Source: UBA6489 sp942490775
GTDB taxonomy: Bacteria > Patescibacteriota > Gracilibacteria > BD1-5 > UBA6164
Reading direction: 5' to 3'
DNA length: 64,000 bases
Assembly: GCA_942490775.1 (NCBI GenBank)
Contig: CALNYL010000001.1
Span: forward strand, 248,001-312,000
Shown here: in pieces, positions 1 to 10,798 of the stretch
Layout of the letters: each line of letters begins with the position of its first letter
Position numbering within the stretch: the first letter of the stretch is position 1
Notes under the pieces: generated by a model
Told to the model about the DNA's origin: nothing
The model's input: the letters and a program-made list of their open reading frames with translations, nothing else
The model's database searches: none
Made by a program: the position numbers and the translations under genes

Positions 1-1
1 A

Positions 2-1873
2 GAAGAAGAAAAAACAGAAGAACCAAAATCAGAAGTTATAAAAAAAGACTTCTATATCCAAACTAAAAAAATCACAGAATTCTGAAGCGGATACACACTA
101 AAAAAAACTTGAAAACTAAGCTCCTCTGAAAATATAAATGTATCATCAAATGCAGTTTGAAGAGTAACAACCTTAAATGTAAAAAAATGAGACAAAGTCT
201 CTGCAGGACAAGTCCTAGCTAAATTAGAAGACAATGTATGAAGCTATGGAATAAACCTAAGTAAAGCACAAAATGCACTAGAAAGTGCTAAAATACAAAA
301 ACAATCAAACATAATAAACCTAGACAAACAAATATCTGACCTAGGGATAAATATAAAAACACTAGAAAACAACCTAATAGCACTAAAACAAGACAAAGAA
401 CAAACACTAAAAAAATCAAAAGACGACTTAGAAAACCTTAACAAAGAAACACTAGACTCAAAATCATCACTAGAAATACAAAAACTAGAAGACAGTATAA
501 AAAAACTAGAATTTGACTATGAAACAAAACTAGCATCAGACGAAGAAACAATCAAATGATTTAAAATATCTATGAAAAAAGAACACAGCTCAATTATATT
601 TTTAATGGACGATGTCATAAAATTTAGTGACGAACTACTATGAGTAACAAAAGAAAACAAAGACAAAGACGATAAATTCTCTGATTTCCTATGAGCAAAA
701 GACAGATGACAAAAACAAGAAACAAAAAACAAACTACTAGAACTTATAGCATATAGAGAAGAAATGAACTCATATAATATAGAAACACAAGATGACATAG
801 ATCTATATGTAGGAGACCTAAGTGAATGATACGATAAAATAAAAGAACTACTAGAATCTATACAAAAAACACTAAACAACTCAATAGAAAGTGTAGGTTC
901 TCTATCAAGCACACAAATAGATACATATACCTCATCTGTAAACCTTTATCAAAATACTATGCAATGAGGACTTACAGGACTTATAGCATTTAAAAACTCA
1001 GTTAACTCATTTTTGAGAACATACAAATCAACTCAAGAATCTATGCTAAAACAAATAGCCATCCTAAAAAGTGACAAAGAAATATTTATAAAATCACTAG
1101 ACTCTGGTGAACTATGAGCAGAAGTCTCTATAGAAAAACTTATCATAAGCTATGACGACAGAATAAAAAGTATGGAATCTCAAATAGAATTAGCCAAAAG
1201 TAATTTGGAAAATGCTAAAAAAACAAAAGATGTAACAATAAGAAGTTTAGATAACTCCATTTCTTCTGCTAATATATCAGTATCCCAAGCTCAAAAAGAA
1301 TATTCAAAACTCACAATAAAATCACCCATATCTTGAATAATAAAAGAAATAAATGTAGATTTATGACAAGAAGTATCTAATTGAACACCTGTGTTTTCAG
1401 TACTAAATAATAAAAGCCCAGAAGTTATTATCTCTCTTGATAAACAAGAACACAACATTGTAAAGCAATGAGATAAAGCCTATATAAAAACTTGAGAAAG
1501 AAGTTTTACTTGAAGAATAGCAGATATTTCTAATATAGCAGATGATAACTTAAATTTTTCATCTACAGTCTCTTTTGATGATAGCCTGAATTCTCTTTGA
1601 GAATTAGTAGATATAACTATTCCTCTAACTGTTAATAAAATGTTTATACCAGTAAATCTAGTTACAGTTTCAGAAAATAACATCTGAATAATAAAGACAC
1701 TAAAAGATTGAAAAATAGAAGCAGTAAAAATAGAACTATGAAATTTATATTGAGAAAAAATAGAACTAATTAAATGTGTTGAACTAGAAGAAGAACAATG
1801 TAAGCAGTTAGATATAATCTCTGTAGATGTAACTAATTTTGATGAAGAGAAGTTTGAATTGGTCGTGGAATAA
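2..1873 (+). CDS. HlyD-family periplasmic adaptor (membrane fusion protein), 5'-truncated by window edge
   Basis: The frame is open from the window edge to TAA at 1871 when TGA is read as Gly; the start lies upstream. The visible part begins with an acidic stretch and a biotinyl/lipoyl-like strand, then an unusually long alpha-helical coiled-coil region (about residues 70-410), then the return lipoyl half with the HlyD hallmark SPISGIIKEINVDLGQ near residue 440, and a beta-barrel domain. Family role: it links an inner-membrane transporter to the envelope. The RND gene starts 23 bp downstream, so the two probably form one efflux operon. The oddity is the roughly 300-residue hairpin, much longer than in ordinary RND adaptors. 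Family is secure; substrate unknown. Confidence 0.85.
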
Positions 1874-1896
1874 TTTTATAAAAAAACATATTCAAT

Positions 1897-4800
1897 ATGA
1901 AAAACCTAAAAAAATGATTTTTTGCTTTCTGGACAAATAATCCAAAAGTATCGTTTCTATTTATTATACTAGTAATCATATCTTGATTATTTTCAATGTT
2001 TACAATTCCCAAAGAATCAAGCCCAGATATAAAATTTTGAATAATATCAGTTTTTACATCTTACCCTTGAGTAAATCCAGTAGATATTGATTCTCTAATA
2101 ACAGAAAAAATAGAGAAAAAAATAAAAGACATAGATTGAATAAAAAAGATATCCTCATCATCTTCAGTTTGAAGCAGCTCCATAACAGTTGAACTAAACA
2201 ATGGAGTTAACTCAAGAGAAACTATGACCGATATAAAAAATGAAGTCGATGCAATATCATTTCCAGAAGATGCAAATGACCCAGTTGTTATGGAAATAAG
2301 TTCATCAAATGACCTTATGTTTCAAGCATTGTTATATTGACCAAGAGAAAAATTCTCAGATTTTTATCTAAATACCCAAGCCAGAAAAATACAAGATGCT
2401 CTTGAATGAAAAGCATGAATAGTATCAATAGATATATGATGAGAAAGTTCTACACAAATGGCAGGATGATGAGGATGAAATAGTGAATATGATATAAAAG
2501 TACTAGTATCTAAATCAAAACTAGAAGGTTTATGACTCAGTCTAAACTCAATAGCAAATACAATAAGAACCTACAATAAAAATACACCTATTTGAAACTA
2601 TAAAATAGATGATTTGAAATACGACTTTAGATTTGATTGAGAATTTACAAACATTGAAGAACTAAAAAACCTTACAATCAAAAGCTCATGACAATCAAAA
2701 GTAAAACTTTGAGATATATCAGAAATAAAAAAAGAATATAAAGAAACAAAAATTAGCTCTCTATGATTTTATAATAAATCAGGATTAAACTATGTTTGAC
2801 TAACTTTTAATAAAAAAGAAGGAGTAAATATCTTTGATGTAGCAAAAGAAGCGAAAAAAGAACTTGAAGAATATGTAAAAAAATCTCCAGAGCTAGAGTG
2901 ACTAGATATAAAATATACAACAGATATGTCAGAGACGATAGTAGAAGACTATAAAAATCTATGAACAACAGCCGTATCAACAATTATACTAGTATTTATA
3001 ACCATACTTATATTTGTTTGACTAAGAGAATCATTAATAGCATCATTTTTACTACCACTATCTTTTTTGATAACATTTATGGTATTGGACCTTTTATGAC
3101 TTAGTTTAAACTTTCTTACTAACTTTTCGTTAGTACTTACTCTGTGAATAGCTATAGATACCACGATAGTAATAATAGAATGAGCAAGTGAAAAACTAAA
3201 GCTATGATATTCTAGACATCATGCTATCCTACTTGCTGTAAAAGATTTAAAATCTCCTCTAATAAGCTGAACCATGACAACATTGGTAGCATTTTTACCC
3301 CTGATGTTTTTACCTTGAATTATGTGAAAGTTTTTATCATATATACCTACAACTGTATTTTCTACTTTACTTGCGGCTTTAATACTTGCATTAACTGTTT
3401 GAACAGCTATTTTTCTCAAATTTTCTAAAAATATGAAAATTTATCATAAAGATATCTGAGTAGAAAAATCTATGTCAAAAATGGAAAAAGAAATGCTAGA
3501 AAAAGATAGAGAATGAAAAAGTATGCTAAGAGATGATACAAAAAATCTTAGAGATAAGTTTTTAGAAAAATTATCATGAGTTTATGTTTTTATGTTAAAA
3601 AAGTTTTTAGGCAGTACAACAGCTAGATTACTTTCTATATTTTTACCTATAGTTTTACTTGTATTATCATTTATATTCCTGTCACCAAAAATATGATTTA
3701 TATTATTTCCAACTACAGATAATTCAATAATACAAGCCTCAATAAAAGCAAAAACATGAACAGATAAAGAAGCTTTGAGGAAATATTTAGATGAAATAGA
3801 TAGTGTTATTTCAATCTATCCAGAACTAAAAGTTTATTATACAACCATATCTTGAAATAAAATAGATCTATATATAGAACTTATAAACAAAACTGAAAGA
3901 AAGCAAAAATCAATGAGAACAGTCTTTGAAATAGAAAAACTTGTAGAAAGAGATATATCAAAATTAGCATCAAAATGATTAAAAGTAGAAATGACAATAC
4001 TCAAGAATTGACCACCATCATGAAAAGCAGTTTGAGTTAAACTTATCGCAGCAAACACAAAAAAACTAGATGAGTTGAAAAAGGTATCAAAAGACTTTGA
4101 AGAATACCTAAGAACATTAAAATGAACCAAAAATGCCTGAACAACATCAACAGAAAATCCATGACAATTTGTATTTAATTTTGATAAAGATAAATTAGAT
4201 GCGGTTTGATTAAGCCCTAATGATATATTATCAGAGCTTTATTCTTATACTTTCTGACTAACCCCTTGAAGTATAAAATCAGAATTTGAAGATAATGATA
4301 TAGTTTTAAAAATAAAAGAATTTGATGAAAAACTAACACCAGAAGATATAGAAAACCTTATGATTACAACAAGAGCTTGAAAAATAAGACTCTGAGATTT
4401 TGCTAGTTACAAACTTGAAAAATCTCTATCTTCTATAAATAGAGAAGACTGAAAAATAGTAATTAGAGCGGAATCAGATTTAGAAGAGTGATATTTAACT
4501 ACAGACATACAACCCAAATTAGATGCTTATGTAAAATGAGGCGATAATTTCCCTAAACTATTAAGTTTATGGCTTAAATTTAATGATATGGAAAAACAAG
4601 ATTTTTTAGATAAGAAATTCAATGATTTTAAATTTATAAATAATTTTTTATATAATAAGTTTTGAAAAGATTTATATATTGTTGAGGCATATAATTTTCC
4701 TAAATGAATTAGCTCTTTAGCCTGATGAGAAAATGAAGAAAATGCAGAGCTTATACAGTCAACCGTTATGTCATTTTTTATATCTATATTTTTAATATTC

Positions 4801-5262
4801 TCAATACTCGTCTTCCAATTTAACTCATACTCTCAACCACTAGTTATACTCTATAGTGTAGTTCTAGCATTCTTATGAGTAAATATTTGATTATACTTAA
4901 CTGGAAATCCATATTCTATGCCATTTGGTATATGATTTATAGCCCTGACCTGAGTTGTCGTAAATGATGCTATAATACTAGTAGATAGGATAAATAAAGA
5001 AATGGAAAAGAAAAAGAATCATGAAGATTCTGGAGATTTAAAACATGAGAAATTTGAAGCGATTGTTGTTTCATGAAGAAGCAGACTTCAGCCTATTATC
5101 GTTACTACTTTAACTACTCTATTCTGAGTATTACCACTAGCTCTTCAAGATGCCTTCTGGGCAGGACTCGGTTATACAATAATATTCGGTCTATTCGTTT
5201 GAAGTTTTATGACCCTATTTAGTATTCCTGCTTTGTACTATAGTTTGTATTATAGGAAGTAG
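1897..5262 (+). CDS. RND-superfamily (AcrB/MMPL-like) efflux transporter
   Basis: A 1121-residue ORF from ATG 1897 to TAG 5260, about the normal AcrB-family length (1000-1100). It has an N-terminal membrane helix, then the RND signature YPGVNPVDIDSLITEKIEKK at about residue 55, a porter region, a central bundle of membrane helices, a second periplasmic domain, and a second bundle ending in GSFMTLFSIPALYYSLY. It would use the proton gradient to export substrates together with the upstream adaptor. The spacing implies an operon. Many Gly codons are TGA. A homologous copy of the last 18 or so codons occurs at 5905-5960 beyond a small toxin-like pair. Substrate cannot be inferred. Confidence 0.9.
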
Positions 5263-5275
5263 ACCTCATCCTTGC

Positions 5276-5332
5276 CCTAAAGGATACACTTCGTAAAATT
5301 CCTTCTCCTTTGGAGTAGAAGGAGGAACAAGT
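5276..5332. repeat. Family A palindromic repeat (long form) / probable terminator
   Basis: Directly after the RND stop. It starts with the block CCCTAAAGGATACACTTCG, also found at 25787 and 36863, and continues into a hairpin (CCTTCTCC / GGAGTAGAAGG). It belongs to the dispersed palindrome family described elsewhere and could terminate RND transcription. Confidence 0.7.
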
Positions 5333-5408
5333 TTTTTAAACAATTTAAATTTGTATTTATTTTAGAAGAGATTAATATATTTGTATTATTAAATTAATAA
5401 AAGCTATT

Positions 5409-5561
5409 ATGATTTATAAAGGAAAAAAATATCTTACTCCAGAGGAATCAAAGAAGAGAATAGAGATGGGTATTAGAAAAGATGCAAAAGAATTTGCGAG
5501 AACTGTCATAAATATGCAGAAAAAACAAAAAATAGATTCTCAAGAAGAACAATATGTTTAG
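5409..5561 (+). CDS. Small charged protein, probable antitoxin partner
   Basis: A 50-residue ORF from ATG 5409 to TAG 5559, Lys/Glu-rich, beginning MIYKGKKYLTPEESKKRIE. No known domain recognised. Its last 8 bases overlap the start of a RelE/ParE-like gene, the usual compact layout of type II toxin-antitoxin pairs, so an antitoxin role is inferred from context alone. It has no in-frame TGA. The pair lies between the RND gene and a fragment resembling the RND 3' end, so it looks like an inserted accessory module. Confidence 0.5.
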   Translation: MIYKGKKYLTPEESKKRIEMGIRKDAKEFARTVINMQKKQKIDSQEEQYV

Positions 5562-5895
5562 ATATGAATTTACGGAAAATGCTTCTGATGAAATTAGTTT
5601 TTTTGTTCGTTCTTATTTGAATAAGTTTTTAAGCTTATTTTTTGATTCTTGAATTGAGGATGTTTATAAAATAGAAGAAGGTTATATCAAAATAGCTGAA
5701 GATCTAAATGATAATATTCTCTTAAGATTAGATAAAATTTTTATTGGTGATAAAATTTTTGGTAGAAAATTATCAGAGCAATGAATATTATCAGTAGTTA
5801 TTCTTGTTTGAAATTTTAGATTGTTTGTATACTACTTTGAGGATGAAAAGAAGAGGATTAGAATTATTGAAAATATAGAATTTCACAGGAAATAG
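5554..5895 (+). CDS. RelE/ParE-superfamily-like toxin candidate
   Basis: A 113-residue ORF from ATG 5554 to TAG 5893. The C-terminal half, LVGNFRLFVYYFEDEKKR followed by IRIIENIEFHRK, matches the strand pattern G-x-x-R-x-x-x-x-x (D/E)...I..I..HRK of RelE/ParE folds; the N-terminal half is helical. RelE toxins are ribosome-dependent mRNA endonucleases, while ParE poisons gyrase; which applies cannot be decided here. It overlaps the upstream 50-residue gene by 8 bp. Length fits the family. The assignment rests on fold-level pattern only. Confidence 0.55.
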
Positions 5896-5904
5896 TTTAG
5901 TTTT

Positions 5905-5960
5905 GCTATTTTTTGTCTGAAGTTTTATGACTCTGTTTAGTATTCCTGCTTTGTATTAAA
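5905..5960 (+). repeat. Remnant copy of an RND transporter 3' end
   Basis: Reads in frame as LLFFVGSFMTLFSIPALY then TAA, matching the last residues of the intact RND gene (GSFMTLFSIPALYY at 5199-5241). Core alignment 5200-5237 versus 5918-5955 has 2 mismatches over 38 bases. The fragment has no upstream coding part, so it is a gene remnant or duplicated terminus bracketing the toxin-like pair. Confidence 0.8.
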
Positions 5961-5977
5961 CTTGTATGGAAATAAAA

Positions 5978-6031
5978 ACTATGTAGCCTCTTCCCCTTAT
6001 ATAAGGGGAAGAATTCAAGTTAGGGTTATTT
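5978..6031. repeat. Family A palindromic repeat
   Basis: GTAGCCTCTTCCCCTTATAT followed by AAGGGGAAG and the arm AATTCAAGTTAGGGTTATT. It has a perfect CTTCCCCTTATATAAGGGGAAG-type stem and the same flanking blocks (TGTAGCC..., ...GGATTAT) as many other intergenic copies in this window. Confidence 0.75.
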
Positions 6032-6093
6032 CCATACAACTTTATTATAGAAAATAGAGGGGGCTTTTTATTCTACAAGTAAAATTAGAAAAC

Positions 6094-6327
6094 TTATATA
6101 TGAGGTTTTGATTTTTTCTTTTTCAGCCAATAAAAATAAATTATCACAAAAATATTTATCAGAATTGCAACTATATGTGAAATATTTGAACTTAAACTAT
6201 AACAGTTATTAAAAATAGAGCCTGAATATCTATTCCAATGCCAAGGAAAAATTTTAAATGTAGGCAAATCAGTTCAAAATAGAGACTCATGTGATTGTAT
6301 GAAAGATGATATTCATATTTTTCTTAG
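6094..6327 (-). pseudogene. Possible remnant of a small membrane protein
   Basis: An open frame of 78 codons running directly from the stop of the upstream decayed ATPase gene to TAA at 6094. Conceptual product ends with one hydrophobic helix (HIVAILINIFVIIYFYWL) and a basic tail KKKKSKPHI, preceded by an extracytoplasmic-looking segment containing FPWHWNRYSGSIFNNCY. There is no ATG/GTG start, so it is either the 3' end of a lost gene or expressed from a non-canonical start. Family not recognised. The protein-like composition is the only support. Confidence 0.3.
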
Positions 6328-7579
6328 TTATTTTATTTCCTTCCAATCATAACTCTCCACATTCCTCTCCTCAAAACTAAAATTTATCCCAACTTCAAAT
6401 AATCTTTCTCACTTCTTCAAAACTCAAACATATTTCTCAGAATATTTTTTATCTTGTATTTGTTTTAGTGCATCATTTCAAGATTTCCCAAGCTTGTTTT
6501 ATCTCTTTGTTTGGAACTTCCAAATTGTAGGAATTTTGTCAAAATTCACTTATTTTATTTTTTATAGTTAAATACCCCGTTTGAAACAGTAGAGTTTCAA
6601 TACTTATATTTTCCAAATCAAAACTACTAAGTATTTCATCTCATACATTTACACTTTCTAAATTTGGTATATGATAAAATTTGTCAGAATCTTTTAGTAA
6701 CTTTATTAAAAATGTAGGAGTAGCAGTTTCAAACCAATGTGATTTATATTCTTTATTTTTTAAGAATAATAAAACATCATATGGATTATAAACTTTATTT
6801 TTTCAAAGAAAGTTAAATCAGTTGTACCAAGATTTCATTTTTTTTCTATTTACTCAGTTTAAATATTCTCAAAAGTTATCAGTTATTTCTTGTTCAGTAA
6901 ATCAGACGAGTTCTCAGGCTATTGGATTAAGGGTTATATCTTCTAAATTATTTAATCATGAAAATAAGCTTACTTTTGAGAATTTACTAACTCAGGTTAT
7001 AAAAAGAAGTTCTATGTATTTGTCAGCATCTTTTAATACTCAGTAAAATCACTTTAGTTTATCTCTTATTTCTTTAGATATTTTTTTATCGTCTATTTTA
7101 TCTAGTATTGGCTTATCATATTCATCTATTAGAACTACTACTTTTTTATTCTCTTTATTATTTATTTTTTCTAATATCTCTTTAAATTTTCATCCTGTGC
7201 TTTGGGATTCTAATTTAGATATATTATATTTTCTTTTATTGTAGTTTAGGATATCTTCAATTTGTATTTCTAGTTCTTTTTCATTTTTTATACTTCAAAT
7301 TCCAAAACTTATTTCTACAACTGGATTAGTTTTTTCAAAGTTCCAGTTTTTTTCTGCATAGGTATCATAAAATAGTTCTTTTTTTCATTCGTATAAGCAT
7401 TTTATCGTATCTAATAAAAGGCTTTTTCAAAATCTTCTGGGTCTTGAAAGAAATAGGGGGGCTTTAAATGAAGAGTTTATTATATTTATGATATGTTTAG
7501 TTTTATCTATATATAATGCTTCTCAAGGGGTTTCTCTTATGACTTCAAAGCTTTGTTTTCAGATTGGTAATTTTATCAT
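6328..7579 (-). pseudogene. Decayed AAA-ATPase-like / PD-(D/E)XK protein (PF09820-type)
   Basis: Starts at ATG 7579 with KLPIGKQSFEVIRETPGEAL and YIDKTK, then LFLSRPRRFGKSLLLDT (Walker-like loop), VVVLIDEYDKPILD, and NLEDITLNPIAGE, all typical of this family; then WYNGFNF and VYNPYDVLLFLKNKE. After VPNKEIKQAWEI the frame breaks (that frame stops at 6449), and reading resumes one base out with ALKQIQDKKYSEKYVG to TAA at 6328. About 100 residues expected between these parts, including the front of the nuclease domain, are missing. The gene thus carries an internal deletion plus a frameshift. Proteins of this family are common, often mobile, and of unknown role. Confidence 0.8.
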
Positions 7580-7736
7580 AGTTTTTTTTGATAATAGGAA
7601 TTATTGTATTAATTCTAGTGGAAAAAGTGTTTTTTGCAAATTTCCTGACTTTTTTTTGACATTATTAATCTTTTTTATATACTCTCTTTGCTTTCAAGTA
7701 TTGAAGGCAAATTTTTGTGTATGAGGAAATGTTTAT

Positions 7737-7814
7737 GGTGCCCTTAGTTCAGTTGGTTAGAATGCCGGGTTGTGACTCTGGAGGTCGAGGGTTCAAATCC
7801 CTTAGGGCACCCCA
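7737..7814 (+). tRNA. tRNA-His (GTG)
   Basis: Cloverleaf with acceptor GTGCCCT/AGGGCAC, an extra 5' G (7737) facing the C discriminator as expected for tRNA-His, a D arm, the anticodon loop TTGTGAC, the T loop TTCAAAT, and an encoded CCA at 7812-7814. Sits alone 92 bp before rpsA. Confidence 0.95.
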
Positions 7815-7905
7815 TTATTTTATAATTTTCTATCTTAAAGGAGTTTTTAAATATTCCTTAATAAGTTGATAGAAAAAATTTTATTTTTTTAATTTATTTT
7901 TTAAT

Positions 7906-9237
7906 ATGCCTGCTAAAAAAGATGCTTCCTTAGAAGAAAATAAGGAAGTTATAACAAAGGCTCCAATAACGAATGAAGATATCGTTATGTTTGAAGAGTT
8001 GTTTAAAGACTCTCCTGAGATAAAATATCCCAAAGACGGAGAAGTTATTTCTTGAACTATCATAAAGATAGAAAAGAAAAACATACTAGTTAATGTAAAT
8101 AATCAATTCACATGACTAGTAGTTAATAAAGAACTAGGTAACACAATAGACCTAGATACACTAAAACCATGACAAAATATAGATGTTATGGTACTTTGAG
8201 ATTCAGTAGAAAGAGGACTTTTGATTCTATCTCTTAAGAGAGCTAATCAAATTAAGAGCCTTAATAATTTAGGAAAATGGTTTGACTCTGGAGAAGTAGT
8301 TACAGTTAGACCAGTTGAAGCTAATAAGTGAGGTTTACTAGTTGATATAGATGGTCTAAAATGATTTATACCAGTATCTCAACTTACTCCTATACATTAT
8401 CCTAGAGTAGAATGAGCTGACCCTGAAAAGATACTAGAACATTTGAATGGTCTTATTTGAGAACCATTTAAGGTAAGAGTTATAAATGTAGACGAATGAG
8501 GAAAAAAGATAATATTCTCTGAAAAAGCAGCAATAGAAGAAGAAAGATGAAAAGCATTAAAAGACTTAAAAGAATGAGATATAGTAGAATGAACTGTAAG
8601 TTGAATTCTATCATACGGTTTATTCGTAACATTCAACGGACTAGAATGACTAGTTCATGTTTCTGAAATAGACTGGTGACATGTAAGTAACCCATGAAAA
8701 TTTGCAAAAGTTTGAATGAAAGTAAAAGTAAGAGTTATAGGTCTAGAAACAGACAAAATATCTCTATCAATAAAGAGACTAAAAGAAAACCCTTGGGATG
8801 TACTTGCTAGAAAATGTAAACTAAATGATACAATAAAAGCACCTATATCTAGAATAGCTAAATTCGGAGTATTTATGGATTTAGAATGAGGAATACAATG
8901 ACTTATCCACTTATCTGAAATATCTCACGGAGTAGTTAAAGATATAAGAGACCATGTAAAAGTTGGAGAAGAAGTAGAAGCTAAAATAATCAATTTTGAA
9001 CCAAAAAAGAAAAGAATTTGATTATCACTAAAAGCTTTGCAAAAAGCACCTAAATGAGCAGAAAAAAAAGTAGTAGAGAAAAAAGTATCAGAAGAAGATA
9101 AAATAGATGCAGAAGTTTCTACTAAAAAAGCACCAGCTAAAAAAGTAGAAAAAACTGAAGAAAAACAAGCTCCCAAAAAAGCACCAGCAAAAAAGAAAGC
9201 ACCAGCTAAAAAGGATGAAGTAAAAGAAGAAAAATAA
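7906..9237 (+). CDS. rpsA: 30S ribosomal protein S1
   Basis: 443 residues from ATG 7906 to TAA 9235. Four S1 (OB-fold) repeats are visible: about residues 40-110 (DGEVISGTIIKIEKKNILV), 120-190 (GGLLVDIDGLKGFIPVSQL), 215-290 (EGDIVEGTVSGILSYGLFV ending GLEGLVHVSEI) and 300-375 (FGVFMDLEWGIQ..LIHLSEIS). S1 binds mRNA and helps initiation on the 30S subunit. Four domains rather than the six of proteobacteria is common outside that group. The C-terminus is a low-complexity Lys/Ala/Pro tail with KKAPAKK blocks, echoed at the end of the neighbouring S2. Many conserved Gly positions are TGA. Followed by a palindrome that may serve as terminator. Confidence 0.95.
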
Positions 9238-9300
9238 GAAATAATCCATCTCTGAATCTCTTCCTTTAATACTAAAGGAAGAGGGAGAAGGAATATAAAT
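9238..9300. repeat. Family A palindromic repeat after rpsA
   Basis: ATAATCCATCTCTGAATCTC then stem TTCCTTTAATACTAAAGGAA. Same consensus as the copies at 11573, 31921, 52845 and 43649 (the last inverted). Fills most of the rpsA-rpsB gap and probably forms a transcript-end hairpin. Confidence 0.8.
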
Positions 9301-9407
9301 ATTTTTGTGAATTTTGTTTTTAACAAAAGCAGAAATATTTAATAAAGGCTTTACAGTTCAAAATGAACTAAAAACAGCTTTGATTTATATTATAATTAAA
9401 GATAAAA

Positions 9408-10271
9408 ATGGAAAAGAAAGTACTAAAAGAAATGTTTGACAACCTACTACACATATGAAATAAAAGCAATTATCGGAACCCACAAATGAAACCCTACATA
9501 TATGGTTCTACAAACGGAGTACACATAATCAACCTATTGAAAACAGTTCAGAAAATAGAAGATGTAAAAGCACAAATAGAAAAATTAACAGGAGAATGAA
9601 AAAAAGTATTATTTGTATCTACAAAAATCCAATGAAGAGACAGTTTTCAAAAACTAGCAGAAGCTACAGGAAACTACTATGTTTGTGAAAAATGGATACC
9701 ATGACTTTTAACTAACTTTAAAACAATCAGAGCAAGAATCTCAACATACCTAAAACTTATAAGAGACTCTGAAAGATGAGCACTTGATGTTTTAACAAAA
9801 AAAGAAAAAGCAACTAAACTACTAGAACTATCAAAATTAGACAAAGCTTTTAGATGATTAAAAACTATGAAAAAAGTTCCTGAAGTTGTATTTGTAGTAG
9901 ACACTGTTTATGAAAAACAAGCAGTAAGAGAAGCAAATACAATAGGAGCAGAAGTTTTTGGTATATCTAATTCAAATGCTAACCCTAATCTAGTAACTGA
10001 TGTAATACCTGCAAATACAAATGCAGTAACATCTATAGAATATGTAACAGCGACAATAAAACCTGCTTTTAAAGTATGAGTAAAACCACAATCTAAACCA
10101 GTTATAAAAAGACAAGACCAAACAAAAGTATCTTGAGAAAGAAAAGCAATTGTAAGAAAACCAAGAGCAGAAGATAGAAAAGTAAATATAAAAAAAGTAG
10201 AAAAAACAGAAGCAAAAGTTGAACCAAAAGTAGAAGCAAAAAAAGCACCAGCTAAAAAAGAAGAAAAATAA
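9408..10271 (+). CDS. rpsB: 30S ribosomal protein S2
   Basis: 287 residues from ATG 9408 to TAA 10269. The N-terminus has LLHIGNKSNYRNPQMKPYIY then GSTNGVHIINLLKTVQ, the classic S2 HFGH/NPKMKPYI block, with the conserved Gly encoded by TGA. Later blocks include PGLLTNFKTI and PEVVFVVDTVYEKQAVREA, and IPANTNAVTSIEY near the end of the core. The core is followed by about 55 residues rich in Lys, Ala and Pro ending KKAPAKKEEK, an extension not found in most S2 proteins but shared with S1 here. S2 sits on the 30S head-body junction and needs S1. The rpsB...tsf order with one membrane gene between is a variant of the common rpsB-tsf operon. Confidence 0.95.
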
Positions 10272-10332
10272 ATAGATTTTTATAAAAATATGGTTATTAT
10301 AGGGAAGTAATTTATATCTTAAAATTATTTCT

Positions 10333-10728
10333 ATGTCTGAAAATCAACAAAAATCTTCTAAAAATGAAAGATCAAAAAATGCAATGGCATATATTCCAGT
10401 TGTTGCAATAGTTCTATTCTTTGCAGAAGATAATAAGCCAAAAGAACTAATGAAGCACATAAAGTACGGATTCTTTCTACTTATTGTGTATGTGGTTATT
10501 GTATTTATTCTTGACACAATCCTCTGACTCGGTATTTGAGCTTTTCTTGCAACAGTATATCTTCTACTTAGTTGATATTTGTGATACAAAGCTTATAATT
10601 GAGAAGATGTGAATCTAGAATACTTTGATAAGATGGAAGAAAAAGTTAAATCCAACTTTGAGGAGAATTTTCCAAGTGATATATGAGAAAAAGTAAAAAA
10701 GAAGATAACTAAAAAAGAAGAAAAATAA
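10333..10728 (+). CDS. Small integral membrane protein (DUF4870-like)
   Basis: 131 residues from ATG 10333 to TAA 10726. A Ser/Lys-rich N-terminus leads into AYIPVVAIVLFFAEDNKPKE then LMKHIKYGFFLLIVYVVIVF, and a third helix GLGIGAFLATVYLLLSGYLG; the short first helix, charged loop, HxxxG and helix pair resemble the DUF4870/Tic20-like layout. The C-terminal 45 residues are charged and end KKKITKKEEK. It lies between rpsB and tsf on the same strand with short gaps, so co-transcription is likely, but nothing shows its role. Family placement is by pattern only. Confidence 0.6.
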
Positions 10729-10798
10729 TACCTCCTACCCCTCATTATTTAAGGATGGGAGGCACAGTGAATATTTTATAATTTAACAAATTATTATT

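Noticed and set aside
6822..7046. Plus-strand ORF in the PF09820-type gene
   Set aside because: Shadow of the minus-strand gene: TCA triplets on the plus strand are TGA-Gly codons on the minus strand, and the minus-strand product has family motifs.
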